Notes: generated by a model from the sequence alone, not told the origin. Counted from the first letter of the stretch, positions 1-6,439 are shown. The stretch: DNA of 11,192 nt from Candidatus Uhrbacteria bacterium (GCA_003518105.1 DOZH01000010.1:26199-37390); one strand, 5' to 3'. Numbers and translations: made by a program.

Positions 1-138
1 GCGCGTCCCTCGGTCGACGAAAGGGACATCCCGCTCGTCTTCGTTGACTACAGGCCCAATCGCCCCCACTCTAAAGGCCTCCGTCACACTAAAAATTTTA
101 AGCTACCCCGCTACCCAGCAGTTAACACATACATATGA
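1..138 (+). CDS. 3' end of an unrecognised upstream ORF (partial)
   Basis: Frame 1 is open from the window edge to a TGA at 136-138, giving about 45 codons, with a basic proline-rich tail (…VFVDYRPNRPHSKGLRH…, ending …PAVNTYI). The stop overlaps the truB start in an ATGA arrangement, which usually marks translational coupling inside an operon and is the main reason to take this frame seriously. I do not recognise the family. Genes often found just upstream of truB, such as rbfA or a DHH phosphoesterase, are not evident in this tail. It could be chance, since only 138 bases are visible. Confidence 0.4.
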   Translation, partial: ARPSVDERDIPLVFVDYRPNRPHSKGLRHTKNFKLPRYPAVNTYI

Positions 139-872
139 ATACAGAACCATCCGGTCTCCTACTCGTCGACAAGCCAGCTGGGATGACCAGTCACGACGTC
201 GTCGATAAGATTAGGAGGATTACCAAACAACGAACAGTCGGCCATGCCGGGACGCTCGACCCGTTTGCCACGGGATTGTTGTTGGTGGCCGTGGGACGTG
301 AGGCGACCAAGGAGTTGAGTAAGTTTGTGGGGCTGGATAAAACTTACGAGGCCACAATTTGCCTGGGGAAAGCGTCGGCCACGTTTGATACTGAGGGCCC
401 GATCAGCGATGCCCCCTGCCCCACCGTGACTATCGATGAGCTGATGACGGCGATGAAGAAGCAGGTCGGCGATATTCTTCAGATGCCGCCAATGCACTCG
501 GCCATAAAAATAGATGGGAAGAAGTTGTACGAGTTGGCTCGGGCTGGGAAAGACATAGAAAGGCCAGCTAGACCGGTCACTATTCACAGTTTTGAGCTGG
601 TCGATGGCCCCGAGGAAGAAGTCGAGGCCCAGACGAAGCTCGAACTGCCAACGTCGATTAAAGCCAAGATTCATTGTGGCTCGGGGACGTATATTCGGGC
701 TATGGCCAGGGATTTGGGCGAGGCCTTGGGGACGGCGGGCTACCTGACGGCTTTGCGACGGACGAGTATTGGTCCGTTTACGATAGATAAAAGTGCTAAG
801 CTTGACCAACTTTCTGCAGAAAATTGGGTTGACCACAGTCTCCCTCCCGTGTTACCTTTGAGCAGTAACTAA
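135..872 (+). CDS. truB: tRNA pseudouridine(55) synthase TruB, PUA-less
   Basis: This enzyme isomerises U55 in the T-loop of elongator tRNAs to pseudouridine. Visible motifs are the N-terminal GLLLVDKPAGMTSHDVV (residues 7-23), the catalytic box VGHAGTLDP with the nucleophile Asp42, the conserved Tyr71 of the KTYEA box, the PPMHSAIKIDGKKLYELAR block (118-136) and SGTYIRAMARDLG (183-195). All core elements of the TruB catalytic domain are present. At 245 residues it is shorter than typical bacterial TruB of about 300, and it stops soon after the catalytic fold, so the C-terminal PUA domain is missing. The ATG at 135 overlaps the preceding stop and no clear Shine-Dalgarno site lies before it. 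rny follows after 21 bases, so the two are probably co-transcribed. Confidence 0.95.
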   Translation: MNTEPSGLLLVDKPAGMTSHDVVDKIRRITKQRTVGHAGTLDPFATGLLLVAVGREATKELSKFVGLDKTYEATICLGKASATFDTEGPISDAPCPTVTIDELMTAMKKQVGDILQMPPMHSAIKIDGKKLYELARAGKDIERPARPVTIHSFELVDGPEEEVEAQTKLELPTSIKAKIHCGSGTYIRAMARDLGEALGTAGYLTALRRTSIGPFTIDKSAKLDQLSAENWVDHSLPPVLPLSSN

Positions 873-893
873 TGTTGTTGATCTTTAAATTTT

Positions 894-2423
894 ATGAACG
901 TACTGAGTATATTCGTCGCCCTCTTGGGCACGGGACTCGGCCTCGCGATTGGTTTTGCCCTGCGTCGTTTTTTGACTAAGAACACCATGGGTACGGCGGA
1001 ACAACGAGCCGAACAGATAGTGCAAGAAGCGAAGACAAAGGAATCTGAGATTATTTTACAAGCAAAGGAACGGGCGATGAGTGTGGTTGAGGAGGGTCAA
1101 CGAACCATTGATAGTCAACGTGGCGAACTGAAGATTGAACAAAATCGTTTGGCTGAGCGCGAAGGCATGCTCGACAAAACGTTACTTGAGTTTGAGAACC
1201 GCCGCGCCAAGGTGGACCAGGAAAAGGAAGAGGTGGAGCTGCAACGCTTGATGATTGCGGACAAGGTGGCAGAAGCTGAAACTAAGTTGCAGCAAGTTGC
1301 CGGGCTCAGCAAGCAACAGGCGGAGGATATTTTGATGACGCGCACCGAGGCAGAATGCCAGGACGCGTTGATGAGCCGCATTCGCAAGCTCGATGAGGAG
1401 CAGGATGAAGCCGTGGAGGCCAAGGCACGTAAGATTCTCAGCTTGGCGATTCAGCGTTTTGCTGGCAGCCATGTGGTCGACGCCACCACAACCCAGGTGC
1501 AGTTGCCGAGCGATGAATACAAGGGCCGCATTATTGGTCGCGAAGGCCGCAACATCAAAACGCTCGAGTTGCTGACCGGTTGTGAGTTCATTATTGACGA
1601 CACCCCAGAGGCAATCACCATTAGCGGCTTCTCCCCTGTCCGTCGCCAGGTGGCCAAGAAGGCACTCGAAATGCTCATGAAGGACGGCCGTATTCAGCCA
1701 GCTAAAATTGAGGACGCGATCAACGAGGCGAAGAAGGACTTAGCTAAGGAGATGAAAAAGGCGGGTGAAGATGCCTTGTATGAGCTCGGCATTCCGGTGT
1801 CGTCCATTGACCCAAAGCTCGTGGCTATTTTGGGCCGCTTGAAGTTCCGTACCAGCTACGGCCAGAACGTGTTGCAGCACAGTATGGAAGTGGCCCGCAT
1901 TTCCGGCATGATTGCTGAGGAGCTTGGCATGGACAGCTTTGCTTGTAAAAAGGGTGGCTTGTTCCACGACATTGGTAAAGCGGTGGATCACGACATGCAA
2001 GGCGCGCATCCGCAGATTGGCTACAACGTCATGAAGAAGTTCGGCTTCCCTGAAGAGATGTGCTACCAGTCCATTGCCCACCACGAGGACCGACCACGCA
2101 CAATTGAAGGCGTCATTGTCAAAGCAGCTGACGCGATTAGTGGAGCTCGTCCAGGCGCTCGTCGAAACAGCCTCGAAGATTACGTGCGCCGTTTGGAAGG
2201 ACTCGAAACTGCGGCGATGAGTTTTGAAGGCGTCGAGAAAGTCTACGCCATTCAAGCTGGTCGTGAGGTGCGAGTGTTTGTGGAGCCAACTAAGGTGGAC
2301 GACATGGCCGCCTACGCGTTAGCTCGTGATATCGCCAAGAAGATCGAAGCCGAATTGCAGTATCCTGGTGAAGTTCGTGTGACGGTAATTCGCGAGACGA
2401 GGGTCATCGAATACGCCCGATAG
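894..2423 (+). CDS. rny: Ribonuclease Y
   Basis: RNase Y is a membrane-anchored endoribonuclease that starts mRNA decay in many bacteria lacking RNase E. The 509-residue protein shows the standard order: an N-terminal membrane helix (about residues 3-24), a long charged coiled coil (about 36-180), a KH domain with the GxxG loop in IIGREGRNIK (about 210-222), and an HD phosphohydrolase domain. In the HD domain LQHSMEVARISG leads into GLFHDIGKA, with the metal-binding pair His358-Asp359, and then IAHHED. The C-terminal tail carries the usual RVFVEP and PGEVRVTVIRE blocks. Length matches the family norm of roughly 510-520. It lies 21 bases after truB in AT-rich sequence with no obvious ribosome-binding site. 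It may share transcription with HU, although the spacing to HU suggests an extra control point. Confidence 0.97.
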   Translation: MNVLSIFVALLGTGLGLAIGFALRRFLTKNTMGTAEQRAEQIVQEAKTKESEIILQAKERAMSVVEEGQRTIDSQRGELKIEQNRLAEREGMLDKTLLEFENRRAKVDQEKEEVELQRLMIADKVAEAETKLQQVAGLSKQQAEDILMTRTEAECQDALMSRIRKLDEEQDEAVEAKARKILSLAIQRFAGSHVVDATTTQVQLPSDEYKGRIIGREGRNIKTLELLTGCEFIIDDTPEAITISGFSPVRRQVAKKALEMLMKDGRIQPAKIEDAINEAKKDLAKEMKKAGEDALYELGIPVSSIDPKLVAILGRLKFRTSYGQNVLQHSMEVARISGMIAEELGMDSFACKKGGLFHDIGKAVDHDMQGAHPQIGYNVMKKFGFPEEMCYQSIAHHEDRPRTIEGVIVKAADAISGARPGARRNSLEDYVRRLEGLETAAMSFEGVEKVYAIQAGREVRVFVEPTKVDDMAAYALARDIAKKIEAELQYPGEVRVTVIRETRVIEYAR

Positions 2424-2502
2424 AAGAGTAAATGGAGCCAGCACTTGCATAATTTTGGATACTTGGCTAAGATAAGCCCATTCCAATTCATTTACTCGCT
2501 CT
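2424..2502 (+). promoter_or_regulatory. HU leader with inverted repeat
   Basis: The 79-base rny-HU gap is bounded by a perfect 9-bp inverted repeat, GAGTAAATG at 2426-2434 and CATTTACTC at 2489-2497. A small inner hairpin, GGCT…AGCC, lies around 2464-2478. The right arm ends five bases before the HU start codon, so a folded leader would crowd the initiation region. I see no convincing -35/-10 pair. Regulation of HU by this leader is an inference only. Confidence 0.3.
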
Positions 2503-2796
2503 ATGAACAAAGCTCAACTCGCTCTCCGCATTGCTGAGAAGCTCGAACTCCCCAAGAAGACCGCTGAGGATTTTGTCGAATTGTTTGAGGACCTAGTAAC
2601 TGAGGCATTGTGTAAGAGTGAAGAAGTAACAATCGCTGGCTTTGGTACTTTCTCCTCTAAGATTCGCTCCGCTCGCATGGGCGTGAACCCACAGAAGCCA
2701 AGCGAGAAGATGCAGATCCCAGCCGTACGCGTACCAAAGTTTAAAGCGGGTAAGGCCTTGAAGGATGCCTTGAAGCGTAAGGCGATTACGGAGTAA
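2503..2796 (+). CDS. HU family DNA-binding protein
   Basis: This is a small nucleoid protein that bends and compacts DNA as a dimer. The 97-residue length fits HU/IHF (about 90-100). The N-terminal helical dimerisation part MNKAQLALRIAEKLELPKKTAEDFVELFEDL is followed by the family signature VTIAGFGTFSSKIRSAR (42-58) and the DNA-binding arm GVNPQKPSEKMQIPA. Pro63 in the NP motif is the residue that intercalates between base pairs in HU/IHF. The C-terminal helix reads VPKFKAGKALKDALK. It is the last gene of the plus-strand block and is closed by a strong hairpin terminator. From sequence alone HU cannot be cleanly separated from a single-subunit IHF-like protein, but the lack of a partner gene favours a homodimeric HU. 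Confidence 0.93.
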   Translation: MNKAQLALRIAEKLELPKKTAEDFVELFEDLVTEALCKSEEVTIAGFGTFSSKIRSARMGVNPQKPSEKMQIPAVRVPKFKAGKALKDALKRKAITE

Positions 2797-2810
2797 GTGA
2801 CGAGATTAAT

Positions 2811-2846
2811 AAAAAAGATGAGGTCGATGTGACCTCATCTTTTTTT
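2811..2846 (+). terminator. Bidirectional rho-independent terminator between HU and proS
   Basis: A perfect 15-bp stem has arms 2811-2825 and 2831-2845, a 5-base GATGT loop and runs of A and T at its two ends. It can terminate HU transcription on the plus strand and proS transcription on the minus strand. Confidence 0.9.
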
Positions 2847-2853
2847 GTTGATG

Positions 2854-2894
2854 GTGAATACTCCTGGGATATAAACCAGGGGTATTCACTTTTT
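2854..2894 (+). terminator. Second hairpin at the HU/proS convergent junction
   Basis: The arms 2854-2867 and 2876-2889 pair over 14 positions with one G-U, leaving an 8-base loop. On the plus strand a run of five T follows, overlapping the proS stop codon. It acts as a back-up terminator for plus-strand readthrough and as a 3'-end hairpin for the proS message. Confidence 0.75.
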
Positions 2895-4320
2895 AGTAAT
2901 TTCGAGCGAAGATGACGCGCTGAGTTGAAGGCTTGCTGGAGAAGACGCAGGTGCCCTCGGATGGAGCTTCAGAGAATGGGATACAACGGATAGTGGCGTT
3001 GGTTTCGGTTTTTATTTTCTTTTCATCGAGGGCGTCGCCAGACCAGTGAGCTAGGACGAACTTGCCAGCTTCGATAGCAGCCACGAAGTCGTCCCAGTTG
3101 GTGGCGACCACGGTGTTGTCAGCTCGATGCTTGGCGGCACGATCAAAGAGGTTTTGTTGGATAGTTTCCATGAGGCCAGCAACTTGAGTAGCCACGTCGA
3201 CAAAGGCCATACGCTGCTTTTCGCTAGTATCACGGCGAGCAACTACCACTTCACCAGCGGCAATATCTTTGGGGCCAATTTCGATACGTACAGGAATCCC
3301 CTTCTTCTCCCAGTGGAAGAGCTTTTCACCTGGGCGGCCGTCGCGGAGGTCGACCTTAGCACGAACACCAGCAGCTGTGAGCTCAGCGAGCAAAGACTGA
3401 GCTTTCTCAATGACTGTGGCCTTTTCTTCATCTTTGAACCACAGTGGGATGATGACTGCCTGGACGGCGGCAATACGAGGTGGCAAGACCAAACCTTGGT
3501 CGTCGCTGTGAGTCATAATGAGACCACCAATCATGCGGGTGGAAACTCCCCAACTGGTTTGCCAAACAAATTGTTCAACGTTATTTTCATCACTAAATTT
3601 AACCTTGAAGGCCTCAGCAAAATTCTGACCGAGGTTGTGTGAGGTGCCGAACTGCAAGGCTTTGCCGTCTTGCATCATGGCTTCAATACAGTAGGTGCGC
3701 AGGGCTCCGGCAAAGCGTTCGCTGTCTGACTTTTGGCCTGGGATGACTGGTACGGCTAGAGTGTTCTCGGCGAAGTCGACATAAACGTCGAGCATTTTGC
3801 GCGCAAAAGCGTCGGCGTCGTCATGGGTGGCGTGCGCGGTGTGACCCTCTTGCCAGAGGAACTCGGTAGTACGCAAGAACAAGCGAGTGCGCATTTCCCA
3901 ACGAACAACGTTAGCCCACTGGTTAATTAGTAATGGTAAATCGCGATAGGAATGAATCCAGTTGCTGAACACTTCGTAAATGATAGTCTCGGAAGTTGGG
4001 CGAATGACTAACGGCTCTTCCAGTTTTTTACCACCAGCATGAGTGACAGTCGCGACTTCTGGAGCGAAACCTTCAACGTGTTCCGCCTCGCGGCTCAAAA
4101 AACTTTGGGGAATCAATAATGGGAAATAAGCGTTCTCGACGCCAATCTCCTTAAACTTTAAATCCAAGATCTTCTGCATCATCTCCCAAATGGCATAACC
4201 ATGGGGCTTGATGACCATGCAGCCCTTAACTGGCGAGTGCTCAGCCATGTCTGCAGCAGCAATAACATCAAGGTACCACTGACTGTAATCTTCACTGCGT
4301 AAAGTAATGCGTTTAGCCAT
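2893..4320 (-). CDS. proS: Prolyl-tRNA synthetase, archaeal/eukaryotic (short) type
   Basis: This cytosolic class II synthetase charges tRNA-Pro with proline. The 475-residue length and the lack of an editing insert between motifs 2 and 3 place it in the short archaeal/eukaryotic-like ProS class rather than the long E. coli class. Visible are the motif 1 region (GYAIWEMMQKILD… about 41-70), RPTSETIIY (107-115), motif 2 RWEMRTRLFLRTTEFLWQEGHTAH, and motif 3 GGLIMTHSDDQGLVLPPRIA, followed by the anticodon-binding domain and a C-terminal domain ending in RNY with the terminal Tyr typical of this class. That last domain normally binds zinc through cysteines. Here only two remain (IRCIPF and GTCVFSS), so the zinc site looks degraded. 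The start is ATG in MAKRIT. It is monocistronic and convergent with HU. Confidence 0.96.
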   Translation of the reverse strand: MAKRITLRSEDYSQWYLDVIAAADMAEHSPVKGCMVIKPHGYAIWEMMQKILDLKFKEIGVENAYFPLLIPQSFLSREAEHVEGFAPEVATVTHAGGKKLEEPLVIRPTSETIIYEVFSNWIHSYRDLPLLINQWANVVRWEMRTRLFLRTTEFLWQEGHTAHATHDDADAFARKMLDVYVDFAENTLAVPVIPGQKSDSERFAGALRTYCIEAMMQDGKALQFGTSHNLGQNFAEAFKVKFSDENNVEQFVWQTSWGVSTRMIGGLIMTHSDDQGLVLPPRIAAVQAVIIPLWFKDEEKATVIEKAQSLLAELTAAGVRAKVDLRDGRPGEKLFHWEKKGIPVRIEIGPKDIAAGEVVVARRDTSEKQRMAFVDVATQVAGLMETIQQNLFDRAAKHRADNTVVATNWDDFVAAIEAGKFVLAHWSGDALDEKKIKTETNATIRCIPFSEAPSEGTCVFSSKPSTQRVIFARNY

Positions 4321-4405
4321 AAAAACAAGGGTTAGAACAAATCTTCCCCTATGGTAGATGAGTTTGTCTATTTTTTCCAGTTATTGAGCCTAGTTCAATT
4401 TAAAA

Positions 4406-4609
4406 CTAGTTAACCACCACCCAGCCGCCAATGACGTGGGTGAGAATGAGGGCAATGCCGATACCCATGAAGACGAGGGCGACGGTGAAGATACCTTTAG
4501 CTTCGTGGTCGTCGTTCATGAAGGAGACGAAGATAAAGCCAGCAAAGCCGACAATGAGGAGGAATGGGACGCCGGCCAGGACAAGGCCGACTAAGAGGAG
4601 CATGGACAT
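4406..4609 (-). CDS. Small two-helix membrane protein, unknown function
   Basis: This encodes a 67-residue very hydrophobic protein, MSMLLLVGLVLAG…HVIGGWVVVN. Two membrane segments are clear (about residues 3-30 and 40-66), joined by a short polar loop NDDHEAKG. The frame is open further upstream to 4699, but that extension runs through a terminator and across a strong extended -10 box, so I place the start at the ATG at 4609, about 18 bases after the predicted transcription start. A second ATG two codons on is equally possible. I do not recognise the family; the topology alone gives no function. Confidence 0.6.
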   Translation of the reverse strand: MSMLLLVGLVLAGVPFLLIVGFAGFIFVSFMNDDHEAKGIFTVALVFMGIGIALILTHVIGGWVVVN

Positions 4610-4633
4610 ACGCAATATTCGATAATTGTTTCT

Positions 4634-4662
4634 AGTATAGCATAAGCGGCGAGGGTAAAAAA
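4634..4662 (-). promoter_or_regulatory. Extended -10 promoter for the two-helix membrane protein
   Basis: The minus strand reads TGCTATACT at 4642-4634, an extended -10 one base from consensus. The -35 position (4662-4657) is only a T run, as is common for TG-extended promoters. This T run is also the U-tract of the preceding gene's terminator, so the two signals overlap. Confidence 0.65.
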
Positions 4663-4697
4663 GAAAGGACCCCACCGCACGAAATGCGGAGGGGGCC
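4657..4697 (-). terminator. Terminator of the 4735-5091 gene
   Basis: The arms 4685-4697 and 4667-4679 pair over 13 positions with two mismatches and a 5-base loop. On the minus strand a T-rich tract follows (TTTCTTTTTT). It lies 38 bases after the stop of the GC-rich gene it serves. Confidence 0.8.
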
Positions 4698-4734
4698 AAT
4701 CCAGGCCGTACGAGGACGGCGTGGGAGACGGCGG

Positions 4735-5091
4735 CTAGTTGAGCCGCTTGGGGTGCTGGCGGCGCATGTCGCCGAGGCGGGCCCGGATGTTGGCGTGCTT
4801 GTTCAGCACAGCCACGAGGTCATAGTAGCGCTCGACGATCTGCGAGGACTTGGTGAAGTGACCCGTCGAGTCGCGCCTGATGAGGTGCTTGTCGGTCGGC
4901 AGGCCGGTGAAGATGCGGTCCACGATGCGGACGACGGTGTCCGGCATGACGAGGTGCGGCTTCTCGCGGTAGAGCTTGGTCACGGCCTGGAAGCGCTCGA
5001 GGGGCGAGCCGGTGGGCAGGTTCGGGATGTGACGGGGGTCCTGCGGATGCAGGTTGTCGGCGGGGAGCTGGTCGGCGGAGGAACTTGACAT
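4735..5091 (-). CDS. Hypothetical protein in GC-rich DNA
   Basis: This encodes 118 residues starting MSSSSADQLPADNL. A polar, probably disordered N-terminus (1-30) precedes a helical, basic body (…ERFQAVTKLYREKPHLVMP…RIVDRIFTGLPTDKHLI…) and an arginine-rich tail. There is no signal peptide or membrane segment. The ATG at 5091 is preceded by AGAGG four bases upstream, one of the few plausible Shine-Dalgarno sites here. A dedicated hairpin terminator follows the gene, which supports it being real. Its DNA is visibly more GC-rich than truB-HU or the 8017-9168 gene, with G/C-ending codons. I recognise no family. The overlapping plus-strand frame 4684-5088 is the alternative, but it lacks the matching start and terminator signals. 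Confidence 0.6.
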   Translation of the reverse strand: MSSSSADQLPADNLHPQDPRHIPNLPTGSPLERFQAVTKLYREKPHLVMPDTVVRIVDRIFTGLPTDKHLIRRDSTGHFTKSSQIVERYYDLVAVLNKHANIRARLGDMRRQHPKRLN

Positions 5092-5162
5092 TGAGCCTCT
5101 GAGAGCGGGGTTGTGACCGCGCGGAACTGCACGGCGGGGGGAACTATGCCTGACTTTTGGCT

Positions 5163-5204
5163 TTTTGTAAAGGAAAGAGCCGCCCCGCAGGTGCGAGGGG
5201 GCTC
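5163..5204 (-). terminator. Terminator of the 5218-5571 gene
   Basis: A hairpin with GAGCC…GGCTC outer pairs and a CGC…GCG inner part spans 5204-5177 on the minus strand, with one mismatch and one wobble. The T-rich tract TCTTTCCTTTAC follows. It begins about 14 bases after the TGA stop. Confidence 0.7.
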
Positions 5205-5217
5205 AGGAGGGACGAGG

Positions 5218-5571
5218 TCAGGGTCGAGTGTCCTCGGGGTCGAAGTCGGTGTACTTGGACGTGTCGACCACGGGTGGCCGAGGATAGACCAGTGGTGCCG
5301 GCTCGGCCGGAAGGGCGGCCGGTGAGAACGGCTCGGCTGGCGGCTTGGGCTTGGCGGCGTCCGCTGCGGAACCCTTCCGGATGTCGTCAACTGCTTTCTC
5401 GACGTCACGCCGATCCCGACGCTTACGGCGCTCTAGGATGCGCTCATGCGGAGGGAAATCCTCGATTGAGCCTGCGTATTGGGAGTCGACGGGCGAGCTG
5501 TCGGTTGGGCGCGTGCGCTTGGGCGAACGGCCGCGACGATGAGGGGTGTGAGAACGAGAGAAGGAGCCCAA
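5218..5571 (-). CDS. Hypothetical basic, proline-rich protein in GC-rich DNA
   Basis: The frame is open from 5661 to a TGA at 5218. It has no in-frame ATG, so the start must be non-standard. I prefer the TTG at 5571 because GAGG stands six bases before it, and because the longer TTG start at 5661 lies inside the terminator hairpin of the preceding gene. The product (about 118 residues) is low complexity: an arginine/serine-rich N-terminal half (SHTPHRRGRSPKRTRP), a charged helix (ERILERRKRRDRRDVEKAVDDIRKG) and a proline/alanine-rich tail (KPKPPAEPFSPAALPAEPAP) ending DFDPEDTRP. It looks intrinsically disordered and nucleic-acid-binding in composition, but that is inference. The family is not recognised. 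The hairpin terminator after it and the shared style with the 4735 gene favour a real gene. Confidence 0.5.
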   Translation of the reverse strand: MGSFSRSHTPHRRGRSPKRTRPTDSSPVDSQYAGSIEDFPPHERILERRKRRDRRDVEKAVDDIRKGSAADAAKPKPPAEPFSPAALPAEPAPLVYPRPPVVDTSKYTDFDPEDTRP

Positions 5572-5659
5572 TTGTGCCTCGTTGTTGAGAGTTGCTGGTC
5601 GCTCCGGCGGAAGTGCTGGAGTAGAGGTATGGTGCCGATAAAGTAGTTGTAAGTCAAGC

Positions 5660-5685
5660 AAAGACCCCGCGAGTGCGAGGTCTTT
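5660..5685 (-). terminator. Terminator of the 5715-6110 gene
   Basis: An 11-bp stem (AAAGACC…GGTCTTT outer pairs, one wobble) with a 4-base loop lies 30 bases after the stop codon of the small helical gene. The T-tract is short and interrupted (TTTGCTTGACTT), so efficiency is uncertain. Confidence 0.6.
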
Positions 5686-5714
5686 GGAGTGATGGTTATT
5701 TGGTGATAGCGGTA

Positions 5715-6110
5715 TTAGGCGGCGAGGTCTTGGACGTACTTCTCACCTTTCATGGATTTGATTTGAGCTACCTGTTCGGCGACGGTACGCTTAAGTTTAA
5801 TAGCGCTGAGCTGATCTTGATACACCCCTTTAAGCCCTGGTTCAACACTAGCAATACGTGCATTCATATCAGCAGTAAATTTCTCAACCAACGCCTGTCC
5901 AGCTGGATCTGGATGTGCTTCTTGATCTGCGAGACGACTATCAGCAGCCATAGTGTACTTCTCCGGCATATCTGCCATCTCTCCGCCGAGGCCGTAACGA
6001 AGACTCTCGTCAAGCAAAAAAGCAGCGGCTTGAGCCTTTTCTGCTGCAGTCTGGCTCTGTGGCGCGACAAAATCCTGCCCTTGCTCATCGTGTTCTGATT
6101 CAATACCCAT
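5715..6110 (-). CDS. Hypothetical helical protein
   Basis: This encodes a 131-residue acidic soluble protein beginning MGIESEHDEQGQDF. After a disordered N-terminus it is almost entirely predicted-helical, rich in alanine, glutamine and glutamate (TAAEKAQAAAFLLDESLRYG, and DQLSAIKLKRTVAEQVAQIKSMKGEKYVQDLAA at the C-terminus). There are no cysteines, signal peptide or membrane segments. The ATG at 6110 is preceded by AT-rich sequence with no ribosome-binding site. Codon and base composition match the ordinary genes here rather than the GC-rich pair beside it. A hairpin terminator follows. I do not recognise the family. Its 5' side faces the tRNA-Arg-linked element, with about 70 bases between. 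Confidence 0.65.
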   Translation of the reverse strand: MGIESEHDEQGQDFVAPQSQTAAEKAQAAAFLLDESLRYGLGGEMADMPEKYTMAADSRLADQEAHPDPAGQALVEKFTADMNARIASVEPGLKGVYQDQLSAIKLKRTVAEQVAQIKSMKGEKYVQDLAA

Positions 6111-6182
6111 AATAGTAGATTAAATTTAGATGATCGTAGTTTAACTGTAATTCTTGATTATGGCGAAAAGTTATGCACAGTT

Positions 6183-6330
6183 GGTTTGAGGGACTCGGCC
6201 TCGCCTCTCAGGTCGTCGACACTCCCCTCGGGCTGGCCACCGCCTCGCTATACCGATTGGTATCGGTATACAGCTCCGGCGTTCTCGTCCCTCCGCAAGC
6301 CAAGCAGTTGGCTTACTCAAGCCTCACAAA
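6183..6330 (-). ncRNA. tRNA-linked structured element, copy A (downstream of tRNA-Arg)
   Basis: Read on the minus strand from the tRNA-Arg terminator, this copy starts with GTGAGGCTTGAG (6327-6316), an exact reverse complement of the tRNA's 3' acceptor end. Next come a 7-bp tetraloop hairpin (AAGCCAA/TTGGCTT, 6314-6297), GGGACGAGAAC (6291-6281), a perfect 9-bp hairpin TATACCGAT/ATCGGTATA with loop ACCA (6270-6249), GGTGGCCAG (6241-6233) and GAGTGTCGACGA (6224-6213). It ends in CGAGTCCCTCAAACC (6197-6183), which matches the tRNA-Arg 3' end at 14 of 15 bases. GAGGGAC near the start can pair with GTCCCTC at the end, closing the element. It is homologous to copy B beside tRNA-Lys. Whether it is transcribed alone, by readthrough, or is a DNA element is unknown. 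Confidence 0.6.
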
Positions 6331-6331
6331 C

Positions 6332-6363
6332 AAAAATATGGCGACTAAAGTCGTCATATTTTT
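6332..6363 (-). terminator. Terminator of tRNA-Arg
   Basis: The arms 6350-6363 and 6332-6345 pair over 14 positions with one mismatch on the minus strand and a 4-base loop, ending in a T run. The stem begins at the last base of the encoded CCA, so termination would leave only a short trailer to remove. Confidence 0.85.
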
Positions 6364-6439
6364 GGTGAGGCTTGAGGGACTCGAACCCCCGACCTTCTGG
6401 TTCGAAGCCAGACGCTCTATCCAGCTGAGCTAAAACCTC
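6363..6439 (-). tRNA. tRNA-Arg (anticodon UCG)
   Basis: The cloverleaf is complete on the minus strand. The acceptor GAGGTTT pairs with AAGCCTC (one G-U). The D-arm is GCTC…GAGC with AGCTGGATA in the loop. The anticodon arm TCTGG-CTTCGAA-CCAGA gives anticodon TCG. The T-arm is GGGGG-TTCGAGT-CCCTC. The discriminator is A and CCA is encoded. It should read CGA and probably other CGN codons. It is transcribed away from tRNA-Lys and followed by its own hairpin terminator. Confidence 0.97.

Noticed and set aside
6..28. Hairpin GTCCC…GGGAC with GTCGACGA at the left edge, resembling the conserved loop of the tRNA-linked elements
   Set aside because: Only about eight bases are shared, no tRNA is adjacent and it lies in an open frame. 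Probably coincidence, though sequence left of the window could change this.
4684..5088. 134-codon open frame (+) antisense to the 4735-5091 gene
   Set aside because: GC-rich DNA opens antisense frames. The minus-strand frame has the ribosome-binding site and a correctly placed terminator.
6183..6330. Element A as an integron attC site, group I intron or hammerhead ribozyme
   Set aside because: The GTTTG…CAAAC ends are not proper attC core sites, the element lies outside the tRNA rather than in its anticodon loop, and no hammerhead CUGAUGA core is present.
6173..6433. Open frame (+) opposite tRNA-Arg and element A, with RLEGLEPPTFWFEA
   Set aside because: This is the well-known false protein read antisense through a tRNA gene. 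Its resemblance to the frame at 6591-6845 reflects homology of the RNA elements and tRNAs, not a protein family.
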